Positions 54,685 through 64,000 of a stretch of DNA of 64,000 bases are shown here, piece by piece. The stretch is from Chrysopilus asiliformis. Its lineage: Eukaryota > Arthropoda > Insecta > Diptera > Rhagionidae. Every line of letters starts with the position of its first letter. The stretch's first letter is position 1. The stretch spans positions 35,119,943-35,183,942 of the forward strand of contig OZ035962.1 in the NCBI GenBank assembly GCA_964034945.1, read 5' to 3'. A program made the position numbers and the translations under genes. Under the pieces are notes generated by a model. That model was not told the origin of the DNA, ran no database searches, and saw only the letters and a program-made list of their open reading frames with translations.

Positions 54685-54962
54685 AATTGTTCAAAGATGA
54701 AGTGGAAATGAATAGGCGAGAAATCTCACGAATGATTTTTTTCACCTCGTTTCAGATTGAAATCGCAATACCGCTGCAGGGTTTGGATTTTAGCCAAACG
54801 TTTGTCGAACCTAAAATTTGGTACTACAACCGGCCCATACACGATCCAACATTGCCTACAACCGAACCAAGTTGTACAACAAGTCTCATAATGTATGGCC
54901 GGCTTAACGGATTTTCCCTAAAGTTGATAGGATCGTACGATTCCAGGGCTAAATCACAGAAC
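54685..54962 (+). repeat. Interspersed repeat C fragment
   Basis: The word GGCTTAACGGATTTTCCCTA followed by AAAGTTGATAGGATCGTACG resembles 58815-58860; the mariner at 54965 is inserted at its end. Confidence 0.5.
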
Positions 54963-54964
54963 TA

Positions 54965-55869
54965 ACACATGGATCAATAAGTCCCGAGACTAACCCAGAG
55001 ATGACGCTCGTAGTAAACCAGTAACCACGTCTTTCTAGAGTACTAACCTTTGCTTGAAACGTGTCAAAATTTTAAGTCGATCGGACCAGAAACAGCTGAG
55101 TTATCGAGGTTGGAGTAAAGTCGTTTTGTAGTTTGTTTAAAAAATTGAAAAAACCGAGTTTCGTGTTCTGATAAAACATTGTTTTTTAATGGGTAAAAAC
55201 ACCGTGCAAGCGAAACAATGGATTGAAAAATGTTACCCGGACTCTTGTCCATCAAAAGCAACGATTTGTCGGTGGTTTGCCGAGTTTAAACGTGGTCGTA
55301 CCGACACAAATGACGCGGAACGCTCGGGTAGACCTGTGGAAGCCGTTACACCGGAAAATGTGAGTGAAGTGACAAAAATTATAATGAAAGATCGTAAAGT
55401 GAAGCTCCGTGAGATTGCTGAGATAACACAGATATCATATGGAAGTGCATTTACTATCCTTCATGAAAAATTGAGCATGAAAAAGGTTTTTTCCAAGTGG
55501 GTGCCGCGATTGCTTTCGATGGAACAAAAACAGCAACGAGTCGATGATTCAGAAAGCTGTTTATCGCTATTTACTCGCAATAAAAAAGATTTCTTGCATC
55601 GTTACGTGACCATGGACGAAACATGGATACATCACTACACTCCAGAGTCGAAGCGGCAGTCATCTGAGTGGCGCACAGCTGGCGAAAGCCGTCCGAAGCG
55701 TCCGAAAACGCAGCAGTCAGCTGGCAAAGTCATGGCGTCAGTTTTTTGGGATACGCATGGCGTGACGATTGTATCACCCTAAAAGGTGATTATATTGATG
55801 AATAAAAAAAAATTTTGCAAAAAAAATGTTGTTTTCATTGTTAGTCTCGGGACTTATTGATCCATGTGT
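54965..55869 (+). mobile_element. Internally deleted mariner
   Basis: TIRs ACACATGGATCAATAAGTCC at both ends, identical for about 28 bp, with TA at 54963-54964 and 55870-55871. The transposase frame (55189-55782) holds the helix-turn-helix region and the first catalytic Asp (VTMDETWIHHY), then PKTQQSAGKVMASVFWD. After GVTI it meets, in another frame, the short C-terminal ending GDYIDE. The segment with the second and third catalytic Asp is missing, so it cannot be active by itself. Confidence 0.92.
55189..55782 (+). pseudogene. Mariner transposase, C-terminal catalytic part deleted
   Basis: 197 codons with an intact N-terminal half: CPSKATICRWFAEFKRGR and ERSGRPVEAVTPENV (HTH region), and the first acidic residue in MDETW. 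The usual family length is about 345 residues. The frame is otherwise uninterrupted, so the internal deletion seems recent relative to the decay of the other mariner at 9355. Confidence 0.9.
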
Positions 55870-55871
55870 TA

Positions 55872-56243
55872 TATAACATAGAACAACTGTCACCATACAA
55901 AGCTCTGCTGAAAAATGGTCCCAAAAGTATTTCCCTCTTTATCGTACTTGAACGCATCCACTGAACTGTATAAGGTCGCGAAATTCAAATTTAGTTTGCC
56001 GCGAAATTCAAATTTCACAAGTTTGAGACTAACTTTAGGCGCAAACAAATAACTTTAGGCGCTAAGACCATTCCGAAAGTCTATTTTCCTTTGACAGCTC
56101 ACGGTTTAAACGAGAGGACTATATTTATTTTCATACGGTTATCTTGCTCTTACTTGACTCGTTTTGATTCACTGAACTGTATTGAAATGGGGCCATTTGA
56201 GACAGCAAATCGAGCGATCTAGTATATCTATGGGCTAAATACA
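55872..56243. other. Intergenic DNA with repeat fragments
   Basis: The word CCATTTGAGACAGCAAATCG with GATCTAGTA near 56190-56225 resembles the right end of the hAT-like MITE at 53090-53130. No gene. Confidence 0.4.
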
Positions 56244-56474
56244 TGGCCGAATTATACAAGGTCTGCTGGTTATTTTTTGACAGCCACCATTTTGCTACGT
56301 CATCGGCAAGAAATTCTTTGTAATGTTGATTGTGCGTACGGAGTTGTTTAGCTAGATGTTAGCTAGATTTGAGAATTAGGGAAAATTCCCATTGAGTCTT
56401 ATAAGAATTTCTTGCCGATGACGTCAGAGCCAGAAGCAACTGAGCTGTCAAACAGACCTTGTATAATTCGGCCA
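56244..56474. mobile_element. TIR element with a 13-bp flanking direct repeat
   Basis: Ends TGGCCGAATTATACAAGGTC (left) and TGGCCGAATTATACAAGGTC (right, inward). The flanks TGGGCTAAATACA (56231-56243) and TGGGCTAAATATA (56475-56487) differ at one base. 231 bp, non-coding. Confidence 0.75.
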
Positions 56475-56489
56475 TGGGCTAAATATACC

Positions 56490-57480
56490 TGTAAAATTTC
56501 ATGGCTCTAGTTCTAATAAGTACTTTATTTTCCACCGGGATGTTTTATAAAATTTTTGTAGAGTACCTAACACTTTTTTACGGCGTCAGATATGCTACAG
56601 TTTAATTTACTAGCAACAAAGTTTAGATACAAAAGGTTCGTGACTTCGATGGAGTTCTTGGCTCCATGTAGTTATCAAGAGCATGATGTTGAATTATTTC
56701 CAATAAATAACCTTGAAAAAAAACTTCATGGGATGTCTTGAAAGAAAATAAAAAAATATATTGCGTATTTAATTTTTATTCAAATCAGTTAAAAGTTAAC
56801 AAAGTGATTCTACTTACAAATCAAGAATATTCAAAAGTTTAAATTTTTTGTGATCTAACCTTAAAATTTTCCATGTATGGTTAAATGTATTTAATTCAAT
56901 AGTATATCGCAATTTAAAATAACATTAGGAAAAGTGATTTTAAACATATCAACTTAATTTAATAACTAAAATATATGGTGTTGAAATATTCATATTTAAA
57001 GTTTTGGAGCAATTAATTCTACATGTCATGTATGGTTATGATTGGGAGCTACTCGAAATGTCGCCTATTGCATTTTGACATTTAAAGATAATACATGATG
57101 CAAAAAACTACATGGTACTGTGATAAAAATAAATCAACAGGTTTGTTTGTAAACATTATAAATTTGCCGGCTGTGTAATTCACGGTCTTCTGTCATCATT
57201 AAGATAATTTTTTTTCCGAATCTGAACTAAAAAAATATTGCCATACTAAACTGTAAAAGTAAAAGCAAACGCATTTTTAACATGAAAAAATCTTATTCTT
57301 ACACATTTATTTAAATTTTAAAACCTATTTCTGTATTTTTATAACCGATTCTATAAATTAATTTATCTTTCCCTTAGATTTCTCCCTCAGATTTAAATCG
57401 TTTTTTTTTCAATTAAAAAATATAGTTACATTAGTAATAAATATTTTACATATTCAATTTGATAATAACTGATTTTCGTC
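56490..57480. other. Intergenic DNA, AT-rich
   Basis: No exon recognised; may include the 3' UTR of the exon at 57481. Confidence 0.35.
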
Positions 57481-57654
57481 CTAAGTAGTTTCATTAAATC
57501 GTGGTGTTTTTCGACTTAATGCGTCATATTGTCTTCCGTCTTCACCTATTGACCGTTTCAATTCCTTTCGCGTAGCACCATTCTGAATTTTTTCTGCTGA
57601 ATTTTGATTATCGTTATTTTCATTGGCTGCAGCAGATTCTCCCTCTTCCTCTTC
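57481..57654 (-). CDS. Probable last coding exon of an unidentified gene
   Basis: A 58-codon frame runs from a good acceptor (TCTGTAG before 57654) to the stop TAG at 57481-57483. It starts with EEEEGESAAANENNDNQN and continues with KIQNGATRKELKRSIGEDG and QYDALSRKTPRFNETT. The charged composition, lack of stops and the exact start at a pyrimidine-rich acceptor suggest a real exon in phase 0. The upstream exons were not found in the window and may lie beyond its right edge. I do not recognise the protein. Confidence 0.5.
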   Translation of the reverse strand, partial: EEEEGESAAANENNDNQNSAEKIQNGATRKELKRSIGEDGRQYDALSRKTPRFNETT

Positions 57655-59553
57655 CTACAGAATGAAAAAACGAACTCTTTAATTCTAAGAATCGTAATTA
57701 AACTACACTGATATTTTCATTTTTTCAGCTTTTAGTTTTTTTTATAGTTTGAACATTTTACTATAACAAATACATTGTTTTTTTTATTATTTTTAATGTT
57801 CCTTTTTTAAATTTCGATACTTGTAATTAGCAGTAACAATCGTTTTACATCATCAAAATTTTGGTTTTAGATTTTGTTTCACTTGTTTCATAAAATTTCA
57901 TAACTTGAATTATTTTCATTCTTCTTGACCCATTAGGTCTCAGTGTAATTTTCTTGTTCTATTTCCCTAAATTCCAGAACAAAAATCGTGTCCTGGCATG
58001 AATTTCCAATAAATAAATAAATATATAATAAATATATAATAAATATAAAATATGATATATCTAAAGATTTTGGAAATCGATGGAAATATAACATCTTGGA
58101 ACTTAATGGGTTAAATAGTCTTGAGTCTTAAGTAATTATTCATACAGTATTTACCATCTGAAAGGCTGGCAATAGAGAATAAAATAAAAATATCAGTTGT
58201 GGTCAACACAAAACTTTCTTCTACAAAATCTACGACCCTGCGCAATTTACGCTAGAGCCCTGTCGCGTTGCCAACCTAAGACGACCTCCCAATAAATTCT
58301 TGGTTTATTCAAAAATATCAAAAACGTACAAAATTTGAGATAACTTGAGAACTGTAAAAGATATCAATTTACGGTAAATGGCAAAAATGTAGAAAATGTT
58401 AACATCTTTAATTATTCTTTTAACTGATTTGTCGAAAAACCGTTAGTTTGCAAATTATTCGCAAACATATGATTTTTTACATATTAATGAAAATATCTCA
58501 ATAACGGTAAAAGATAACGGATAACGGTAAGAAACAAAATTGTGCAGAATGCCATTCTCATTAATTCACTTCATACATTCAGTCAGCAAAAACCCGTTAG
58601 TTTTCGATAATCGCAAAAAACTGTTTTTTTTTGGAAATAACGGTTTATCTCGATAACAGGTGAAGATATCGAGTTATAGCTAAAGACAAAAGTGTGGAAA
58701 ATTTTATTTTCTCCAAGTTTTGTCATACTTAAGGCCACTAAAAAACGCGTAGTTTGGGAGTAAATCGAGAAAAACGAAATTGCGATTTTTGAAAAACCGC
58801 CATTTTGGATACTTCCGGTTAACGGATTTCCACCAAAAGTTGATAGGATCGTCCCATTTCAGGACCCAACATGCCTATAAAATTTCATGGCGCTAGCTCT
58901 ATTAGTTTTTGAGAAATCTTGTACACAGACTGACAGACAGAAAGACATTTTTTAAATATGACTCCAATCGACTCAGGAGTGATCGGGAAATGTTTTTTAG
59001 GCAAAATTAAGAGGTCGAAATTTTTCATGAATACAATACTTTATTATACTCCGTAGAAGAAAGTAAAAAATTAAAACTCGATAAAAAAAAATTAAAACTT
59101 TAATTATGGTAAAAAAATGAACCTTTTAATAGCAAAAAAAAATTCTCGCACTGAAATACTAATTTTTTTTTAGAATATATGGAATAAAGACAATTTTCGT
59201 GAAATTGTCTCCTTGAGGGTTAGGAAATTCAGCCACAGTTTCTGAATTAAACAATATTTTTCTCTATTAAAAAAATTTCAAATAAATCCTTTGTAGTTTC
59301 AAAAACCCTCTTGTTTTTTACTTTTATATTACCGTAGCAGGATTTTTATTTTTTATTCAAGTTTCTATTTTTTTTTCGTTTTAATTTTTTAAATTACTTT
59401 TTTGATAGTTGGGTTTTAATTTTATTTGAAAATTAACAGGCAAAGTTCGATTTATGCAAATGCTCGAAATAAGCTCAAGAAATTTTTTTTGTCCTTTTTT
59501 ATAACTAAAAGTTGAAAAGTTGTAAAAAATAAAACCTTTTCAACTTTCGTTAA
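57655..59553. other. Intergenic or intronic DNA with repeat fragments
   Basis: 58320-58760 holds degenerate repeated words (CCGTTAGTTT, AATAACGGT, TCTCGATAAC). 58790-58990 resembles repeat C (TTTCATGGCGCTAGCTCTAT, ACAGACTGACAGACAG). If the exon at 57481 belongs to a gene running in from the right, this is its intron. Confidence 0.4.
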
Positions 59554-59677
59554 GTGCCGTTTGCACCAACAAAACTTAGCAACTTATGTACAACTTAAAA
59601 AATTTAAGTCGAAGAATTTCTACGGTTTAAGTAGGTTAACAACTTAATTTTTTAAGTATAATACGCGCAAACGGGCC
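59554..59677. mobile_element. Small TIR element (TAA duplication)
   Basis: Ends GTGCCGTTTGCACCAAC (left) and GGCCCGTTTGCGCGTATTAT (right, inward); TAA at 59551-59553 and 59678-59680. 124 bp. Confidence 0.6.
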
Positions 59678-59916
59678 TAAGTGCATGTTTTCTGTGTCAA
59701 TCGATTGCTTTTACGGTTTTTTTAAGTTCTCAAACTTGTGTACAATTTTGAAAATGTTGTGGAACAATGCAAATGTTTAACATTTTCAAAAGTATTTTTA
59801 GATTCTTTGCTTAAACTTTCTGGAAAAGTTTGTGATCAATGATTTGTAGTATCAAAAAATTCAACGGGATTGGGTGAAGTTTGGCCATAAATTATCTCGG
59901 GAGAGGATTTACCTAA

Positions 59917-60399
59917 AGCGGCCCCTACACGTTCAATCTTGCAGTCAATCATCACATGCTGTGACAGCATTTTGAACGTCTATGGTGATGCTGTCATGCA
60001 AAATTCCATGATTGCCAGCATGCTGGCCAATATCAAAATCATTTTGATATTTTTCGAGGGGGCTTTGTGAATGACAGCAGGCTTGAACGTGTATGGTGAA
60101 GCTGTCAATCAATTCGTCATTTCAGCGTAATTTTTAGTAGTGAAAAGATGTCGCGTATAAAATACAAAGTTTTTTGGGAATCCTTTTTCGAGTTATATAG
60201 ACAAAGAAGTGAGTTGTGGATGACAAAAAGCGAAAAATATAAGGACAAAAATTTTTTAAATTCATATTTGTGCTGTATGCTGTCGGTTTAGCTGTTTCGA
60301 ATAAAATGATGCTTGTGTGCATGATTGAGCGTCTAGTGCAAATAAGCTTTTTGCTGTGACAGCATGATTGACTGCAAGATTGAACGTGTAGGGGCCGCT
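59917..60399. mobile_element. TIR element in gypsy integrase (TAA duplication)
   Basis: Ends AGCGGCCCCTACACGTTCAA on both sides, perfect for about 38 bp. TAA at 59914-59916 and 60400-60402. The integrase frame is in register on both sides once one TAA copy is discounted. The inside has further copies of TGAACGTSTATGGTGA-like words. Confidence 0.88.
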
Positions 60400-60949
60400 T
60401 AAATCTTCTTTTACTGCTATTCGAATTCCTAATGAGGAAAGTTCTTTTGACCAATGAATCGAATTTCTTCTTGCATTTAATGCTTCTTTTAAGCGGTGGT
60501 GAAATCTTTTAGCTAAACCGTCTGTCTGCGGATGGTATGTGCTTGTGTAAATTTTTTGACACCAAAGAAATCCAAGAAAACCATGAAATTGGTTAGAGTA
60601 AATGGTCTTCTTTGATCTGTTCTGATTTTAAATGACACACCAAAACGCGAAATCCACTGTTCTAAAAATATTTTTGAAATAGTTTTTGCAGAAATATCTC
60701 TAAAAAGAAATACTTTCGGCCATCGTGTTAACTTGTCGACTAGTTAATAAAAATTCTTGTGAAGGAGATAATGGACCAACAATCTCCATATGTTTATGCT
60801 GAAAGAACGATGCACGAAAATGCCCCTTGACTAACTTTTTGGTTTCACATTCGTTGTAGCTGCGTTGGAAAGGTAATTTGCTCTAGTTTTATGCACACAA
60901 GCTCTTTTTTGGCGGGGAACCGTAGGGGGATGGTCAGCTGCCATCTTAC

Positions 60950-61100
60950 ACCGCGTCTTGACTTGGGATTTTTCATCGCAGAGATTTTATAATTGACCAA
61001 TCAGAGCTCGAGTTGACGATATCGCCGTCAACTCGAGCTCTGGTTGGTCAATTATAAAATCTCTGCGATGAAAAATACCAAGTCAAGACACGGTGTTAGG
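60950..61100. repeat. Long hairpin in gypsy relic
   Basis: Arms of about 70 bp (ACACCGCGTCTTGACTTGG ... GAGCTCGAGTTGACG and its complement) around a spacer of about six bases (ATATCG) near 61020. Probably a fold-back MITE; duplication not found. Confidence 0.75.
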
Positions 61101-61636
61101 CGCAATGAAAAAATAATTTCTTTGCAATGCAGGTACAACGAAAGTGAAACCCCAACTAGTTCAAAAGTTAGCCCGGGGGCATAAAAAACCTTCAATCCTG
61201 CATGGTTCTTTGGGTTTTGAGAAAAGCAACTCAATAATTTCCATCAATTATTACATTTTTCTTGAAGAACAACTCTAATTGCCACAGCATCAGTCATGAT
61301 ACTCAGTTCTCCTTTATAATTAGGATGTACTTATGAAGTAGCATTCTGTAATGCTAATTTCGGATTTCCAAAAGAATTTTGATAGTCTGATGTCCGAATA
61401 CATTTCTGTTTATACATTGATACAATGAAATTAAAATTTTTGCAACGTTAGAGATAAATCTATGGTAAAAATTTACCATCCCAAGAAAACATTGTACCTG
61501 TTTTATTGATGTGGAAATTGCAAAATTAGCAATTGATTTTGTTTTGTCATGAGTTGGAGATAGCCATCTTTAGAAATGGTATGACCTAAAAATTTTAAAA
61601 AATCAACACGAGATACACATTTTGAAATGTTTAATA

Positions 61637-61738
61637 CAGTAGAATCCCGATAATTCGTATTTCAAGAGACCGACGTAAAAATACGAAGTATCGGGATATT
61701 CGAATTAGCGGGATATACGAATTATCGGGATTCTACTG
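61637..61738. mobile_element. pogo-like MITE in gypsy RT
   Basis: Ends CAGTAGAATCCCGATAATTC on both sides with TA at 61635-61636 and 61739-61740. It interrupts the gypsy RT frame just after GLDLVFLY. Confidence 0.85.
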
Positions 61739-61740
61739 TA

Positions 61741-62069
61741 TATAAAAATACAAGATCAAGGCCTTTGACAATTTCATCAATAAATCTTTGGAATGTTTGA
61801 GCAAGATTCCTTACATCAAATGGCATTCGTAAGAATTTAAACATTCCAATAGGAATTGTGATAGCAATTTGATGAACATCTTCACACGCTACTGGAATAT
61901 AATAATAAGCTCTGACAATATCAATACTAGAAAATGTGGTGTAACCAAACAAATTCATTGAGAAATCTTGAATGTTTGATGTTGGATATGGATCAGGAAT
62001 AGTGACATTGTTTAATCGTCGGTAATCTTCACATGGTCGCCAGTCTGTGCTATCATATTTTGGGACCAA
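61741..62069 (-). pseudogene. Ty3/gypsy RT fragment
   Basis: About 110 codons with RPCEDYRRLNN, FSSIDIVRAYYYIPV and FKFLRMPFDVRN, typical for Ty3/gypsy reverse transcriptase; the YxDD catalytic site lies beyond the inserted MITE and is not readable. Confidence 0.9.
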
Positions 62070-62221
62070 ATAAAGACGAAAACAAACTGGTGATACGATG
62101 GTCGATGTATTCCTAATTCCACCATATAATCAAATTCCCTTCTTTCTATTTTATGTTTTGATGTTGTTTGTAAAATATAGAAATACAAATTTCGAATGAA
62201 ATATTGTATTACGAGTGAAAT

Positions 62222-62310
62222 ACAGTAGAGATTCGGTAATTCGAATCAATAGAAACCAGACTTAATTCGAACCACGGAGGTTTTCTCATTACTGGATACT
62301 TTTTTATGGT
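62222..62310. mobile_element. pogo-like terminus
   Basis: TACAGTAGAGATTCGGTAAT followed by TCGAATCAAT resembles pogo/Tigger ends. Only one end is identified; another similar stretch runs off the window at 63970-64000. Confidence 0.4.
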
Positions 62311-62476
62311 GGACATTTTGTTTAATCCATTAGGGACTGAGTTAATTTTCCTTTAAATGTTGAAATTTTTTTAAATAAAATAGTATACTCTTATCGGCCT
62401 AGCGCTGCCATTTGGCAACGCGCAAAATAAAGTGTCATATCTCAGGCAAATTTACAATTTTAGTTAAAAAAATTAT

Positions 62477-62976
62477 AATCACCCTTATTCCCGTAGCCGG
62501 CGGGACGTGTAAGCCGCGGGATTTGGCGTTTCCCGCAGAAAATTTGCATTCTACTAAACGCAATTGTCCCGGCGTGTGCCGTGGTGCTGAAAACGTTTTA
62601 CTTTCGGTATTACACTAAACGCACCCGCGAATGTTTTGACTTTTCCATACATTTATTTCCCGCGAGTAAATCGTTGCGGGACCAATCAATTAAATAGAAA
62701 GTTTGAATAAAAATGTGAATTTTATTTATACATTCAATGAATTTTAACTAAATATAAGTTTTGAAGGTCAGGAAAAACTAACTAGACGCAGTACAATCAT
62801 TGAATTGAACAAATAAAACTTCATGCGTATCAAATCAGCAAAACTGTCAAAATAGTCAGCGCGGGGCTCAATAAAACTGCGTTTCTACGTCTACTAGAAT
62901 AAGAAAATTTCATTCGATCGAAATAAAATTTGCGTGGCGTATACACGTCCCGCCGGCTATGGGAATAAGGGTGATT
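62477..62976. mobile_element. TIR element with GC-rich ends
   Basis: Left CACCCTTATTCCCGTAGCCG and right inward CACCCTTATTCCCATAGCCG, continuing GCGGGACGTGTA on both sides. 500 bp, no coding sequence. The 3' third includes TTCCCGCGAGTAAATCG. Duplication unclear. Confidence 0.8.
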
Positions 62977-62979
62977 GTA

Positions 62980-63625
62980 CAATTGATAGTGGCTTAAAAT
63001 TCGCTAAATATAACAATAGACACAAATAAATCGCTTGAAATAGGATAAAATTTAACTTACTTCTTATTATGTGACATTTTGATAAATTTAGAAAATACAA
63101 AATCGCTTTCCACTTGTCTATAGCTAACACGTTTTTACATGAATTCCAACTCACATAACAAAAAGCTTTTTATTTATTTTTACGTTATTGGGCATTTCCA
63201 GTGTGAGTGCGAATATTGGCATTGTGGTTTGAACGTGAGTAGAGAAATCATAATTTCACCCATGGAAAATTTTTATTGCTGTTTACTTGTGTTAGTGCAT
63301 GCAGAACTTTTGGTCACTCTTGAACTTCGCCCAAACGTTCATCACTTGTAGAACCCCCTCCACTAGTCACTGACCAATCAGAACCCGATCCGCAGATGCA
63401 AGAATACACGTGTGGAAAGGCCCATTTGGGAAATAAGAGCAGCATGTCAAATGTTGCCATATGGCAACGCTAGTACCTAATGGGTTAATAAAACAGTCTT
63501 AATGGCAAAAAAATATACTTTCAAGTTAAAACTAGGTAACATTGTCCCTGCATTCAAAATAAATATATACCTATGTGACAACATTCAATTCTTTTTAAAG
63601 AAACTTGAAATTTTTGATCAAAACT
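62980..63625. other. Intergenic DNA
   Basis: No gene or repeat boundary recognised. ATGGCAACGCTAGTACCTAA near 63462 resembles TAGCGCTGCCATTTGGCAAC near 62401 in inverse, so an outer repeat may span the element at 62477. Confidence 0.4.
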
Positions 63626-63627
63626 AA

Positions 63628-63796
63628 AGGCCTGTGTCCACATGGAAGTTTATTTGCAGAAGTCGCTTCTAGAAGAGATTTCTGGTGTCACAACTTCTGG
63701 AAGTTCACTTGCAGTTAGTGTTTCCACGTGAAAAACTTCCAGAAGTCTCGGCTAGAAGCGACTTCTGCAAATAAACTTCCATGTGGACACAGGCCT
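63628..63796. mobile_element. TIR element (AGGCCTGTGTCC), TAA duplication
   Basis: Both ends read AGGCCTGTGTCCACATGGAA inward, and the arms stay paired for about 45 bp. TAA at 63625-63627 and 63797-63799. 169 bp, non-coding. Confidence 0.88.
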
Positions 63797-63799
63797 TAA

Positions 63800-64000
63800 C
63801 ACCTGTACAGTTACGACAGTACATAACACCACGCAAATTTTGCTGGTAAATGCCATAGTTATTGTATTCAAGCCATTTCCATGCACAACAAGAAAAGTTC
63901 AAATTACAGAGACCAATATATTAACCACAATTTGAATTACAAGATACCCAATATAAAAAAAATGGTTGTTCGAATTGGCGTGGTATTGGAATTAGCGAGT
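63800..64000. other. Window edge, nothing recognised
   Basis: No feature apart from a possible pogo-like terminus at the very end (AATTGGCGTGGTATTGGAAT). Confidence 0.3.

Larger units (their letters stand above)
59825..62090 (-). mobile_element. Ty3/gypsy pol relic with insertions
   Basis: On the minus strand, from right to left: an RT frame (62069-61741) with WRPCEDYRRLNNVTIPD, IQDFSMNLFGYTTFSSID, RAYYYIPV and MPFDVRNLAQTFQRFIDEI; a continuing RT fragment (KFLGHTISKDG, about 61560-61632); an RNase H fragment (about 61190-61330); and an integrase C-terminal part (about 60404-60545, YHPQTDGLAKRFHHRLKEAL). Shifted frames and gaps show it is dead. LTRs were not found. Confidence 0.85.

Noticed and set aside
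60134..60454. Minus-strand 106-codon frame
   Set aside because: It runs across the border of a TIR element and the gypsy integrase relic; the composition is not that of a gene.

Overview
This is AT-rich eukaryotic DNA, most likely from an insect and probably a fly (Diptera). Three intron-containing animal genes are recognisable. The rest is dense with transposon families typical of insect genomes: mariner, PIF/Harbinger-like TIR elements, pogo-like MITEs, a copia element with an initiator-tRNA-half primer site, and DINE-1/Helentron-like repeats. No bacterial gene structure, CRISPR array, rRNA or tRNA gene was seen. The species cannot be named from the sequence.

Host genes. (1) About 7.57-15.42 kb, plus strand: a folliculin-interacting protein (FNIP) gene in seven recognisable coding exons; the N-terminal exon was not found, and one intron holds a dead mariner. 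(2) 21.04-28.61 kb, minus strand: a sphingomyelin synthase-related protein (SMSr/SAMD8) gene in five exons, complete from ATG to stop (about 551 aa). (3) 43.38-49.99 kb, minus strand: a CCDC6 coiled-coil protein gene in five exons, complete (about 479 aa), with a 5-kb intron full of nested transposons. (4) 57.48-57.65 kb, minus strand: an unrecognised probable last coding exon of a gene whose other exons were not found. These genes do not form an operon or pathway; they are independent neighbours.

Mobile layer. At least ten copies or fragments of one DINE-1-like repeat are scattered across the window, each with subterminal inverted repeats, a GACA/GACG microsatellite and a terminal stem-loop; four are packed in alternating orientation at 12.6-14.6 kb. 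A second class consists of TIR elements flanked by 3-bp TAA/TTA duplications (PIF/Harbinger-like). It includes one degraded element with a MADF-domain ORF (47.5-49.0 kb), two inverted copies of a 0.5-kb element around the 5' half of CCDC6, and a 384-bp almost perfect fold-back at 29.2 kb. A full-length but broken copia-type retrotransposon (30.4-34.7 kb, minus) has LTRs that differ at one base, a 5-bp target duplication and a MITE in its integrase region. A Ty3/gypsy pol relic lies at 59.8-62.1 kb (minus) with insertions inside it. Two internally deleted mariners lie at 9.36 and 54.97 kb. Many nested insertions can be dated relative to each other because target duplications, broken reading frames or empty sister copies are visible.

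No convincing new multi-gene system was found. The most notable structure is the set of unrelated-looking small TIR elements that share a 3-bp TAA target and, in several cases, an ACACG-type motif about 10-15 bp inside the terminus.
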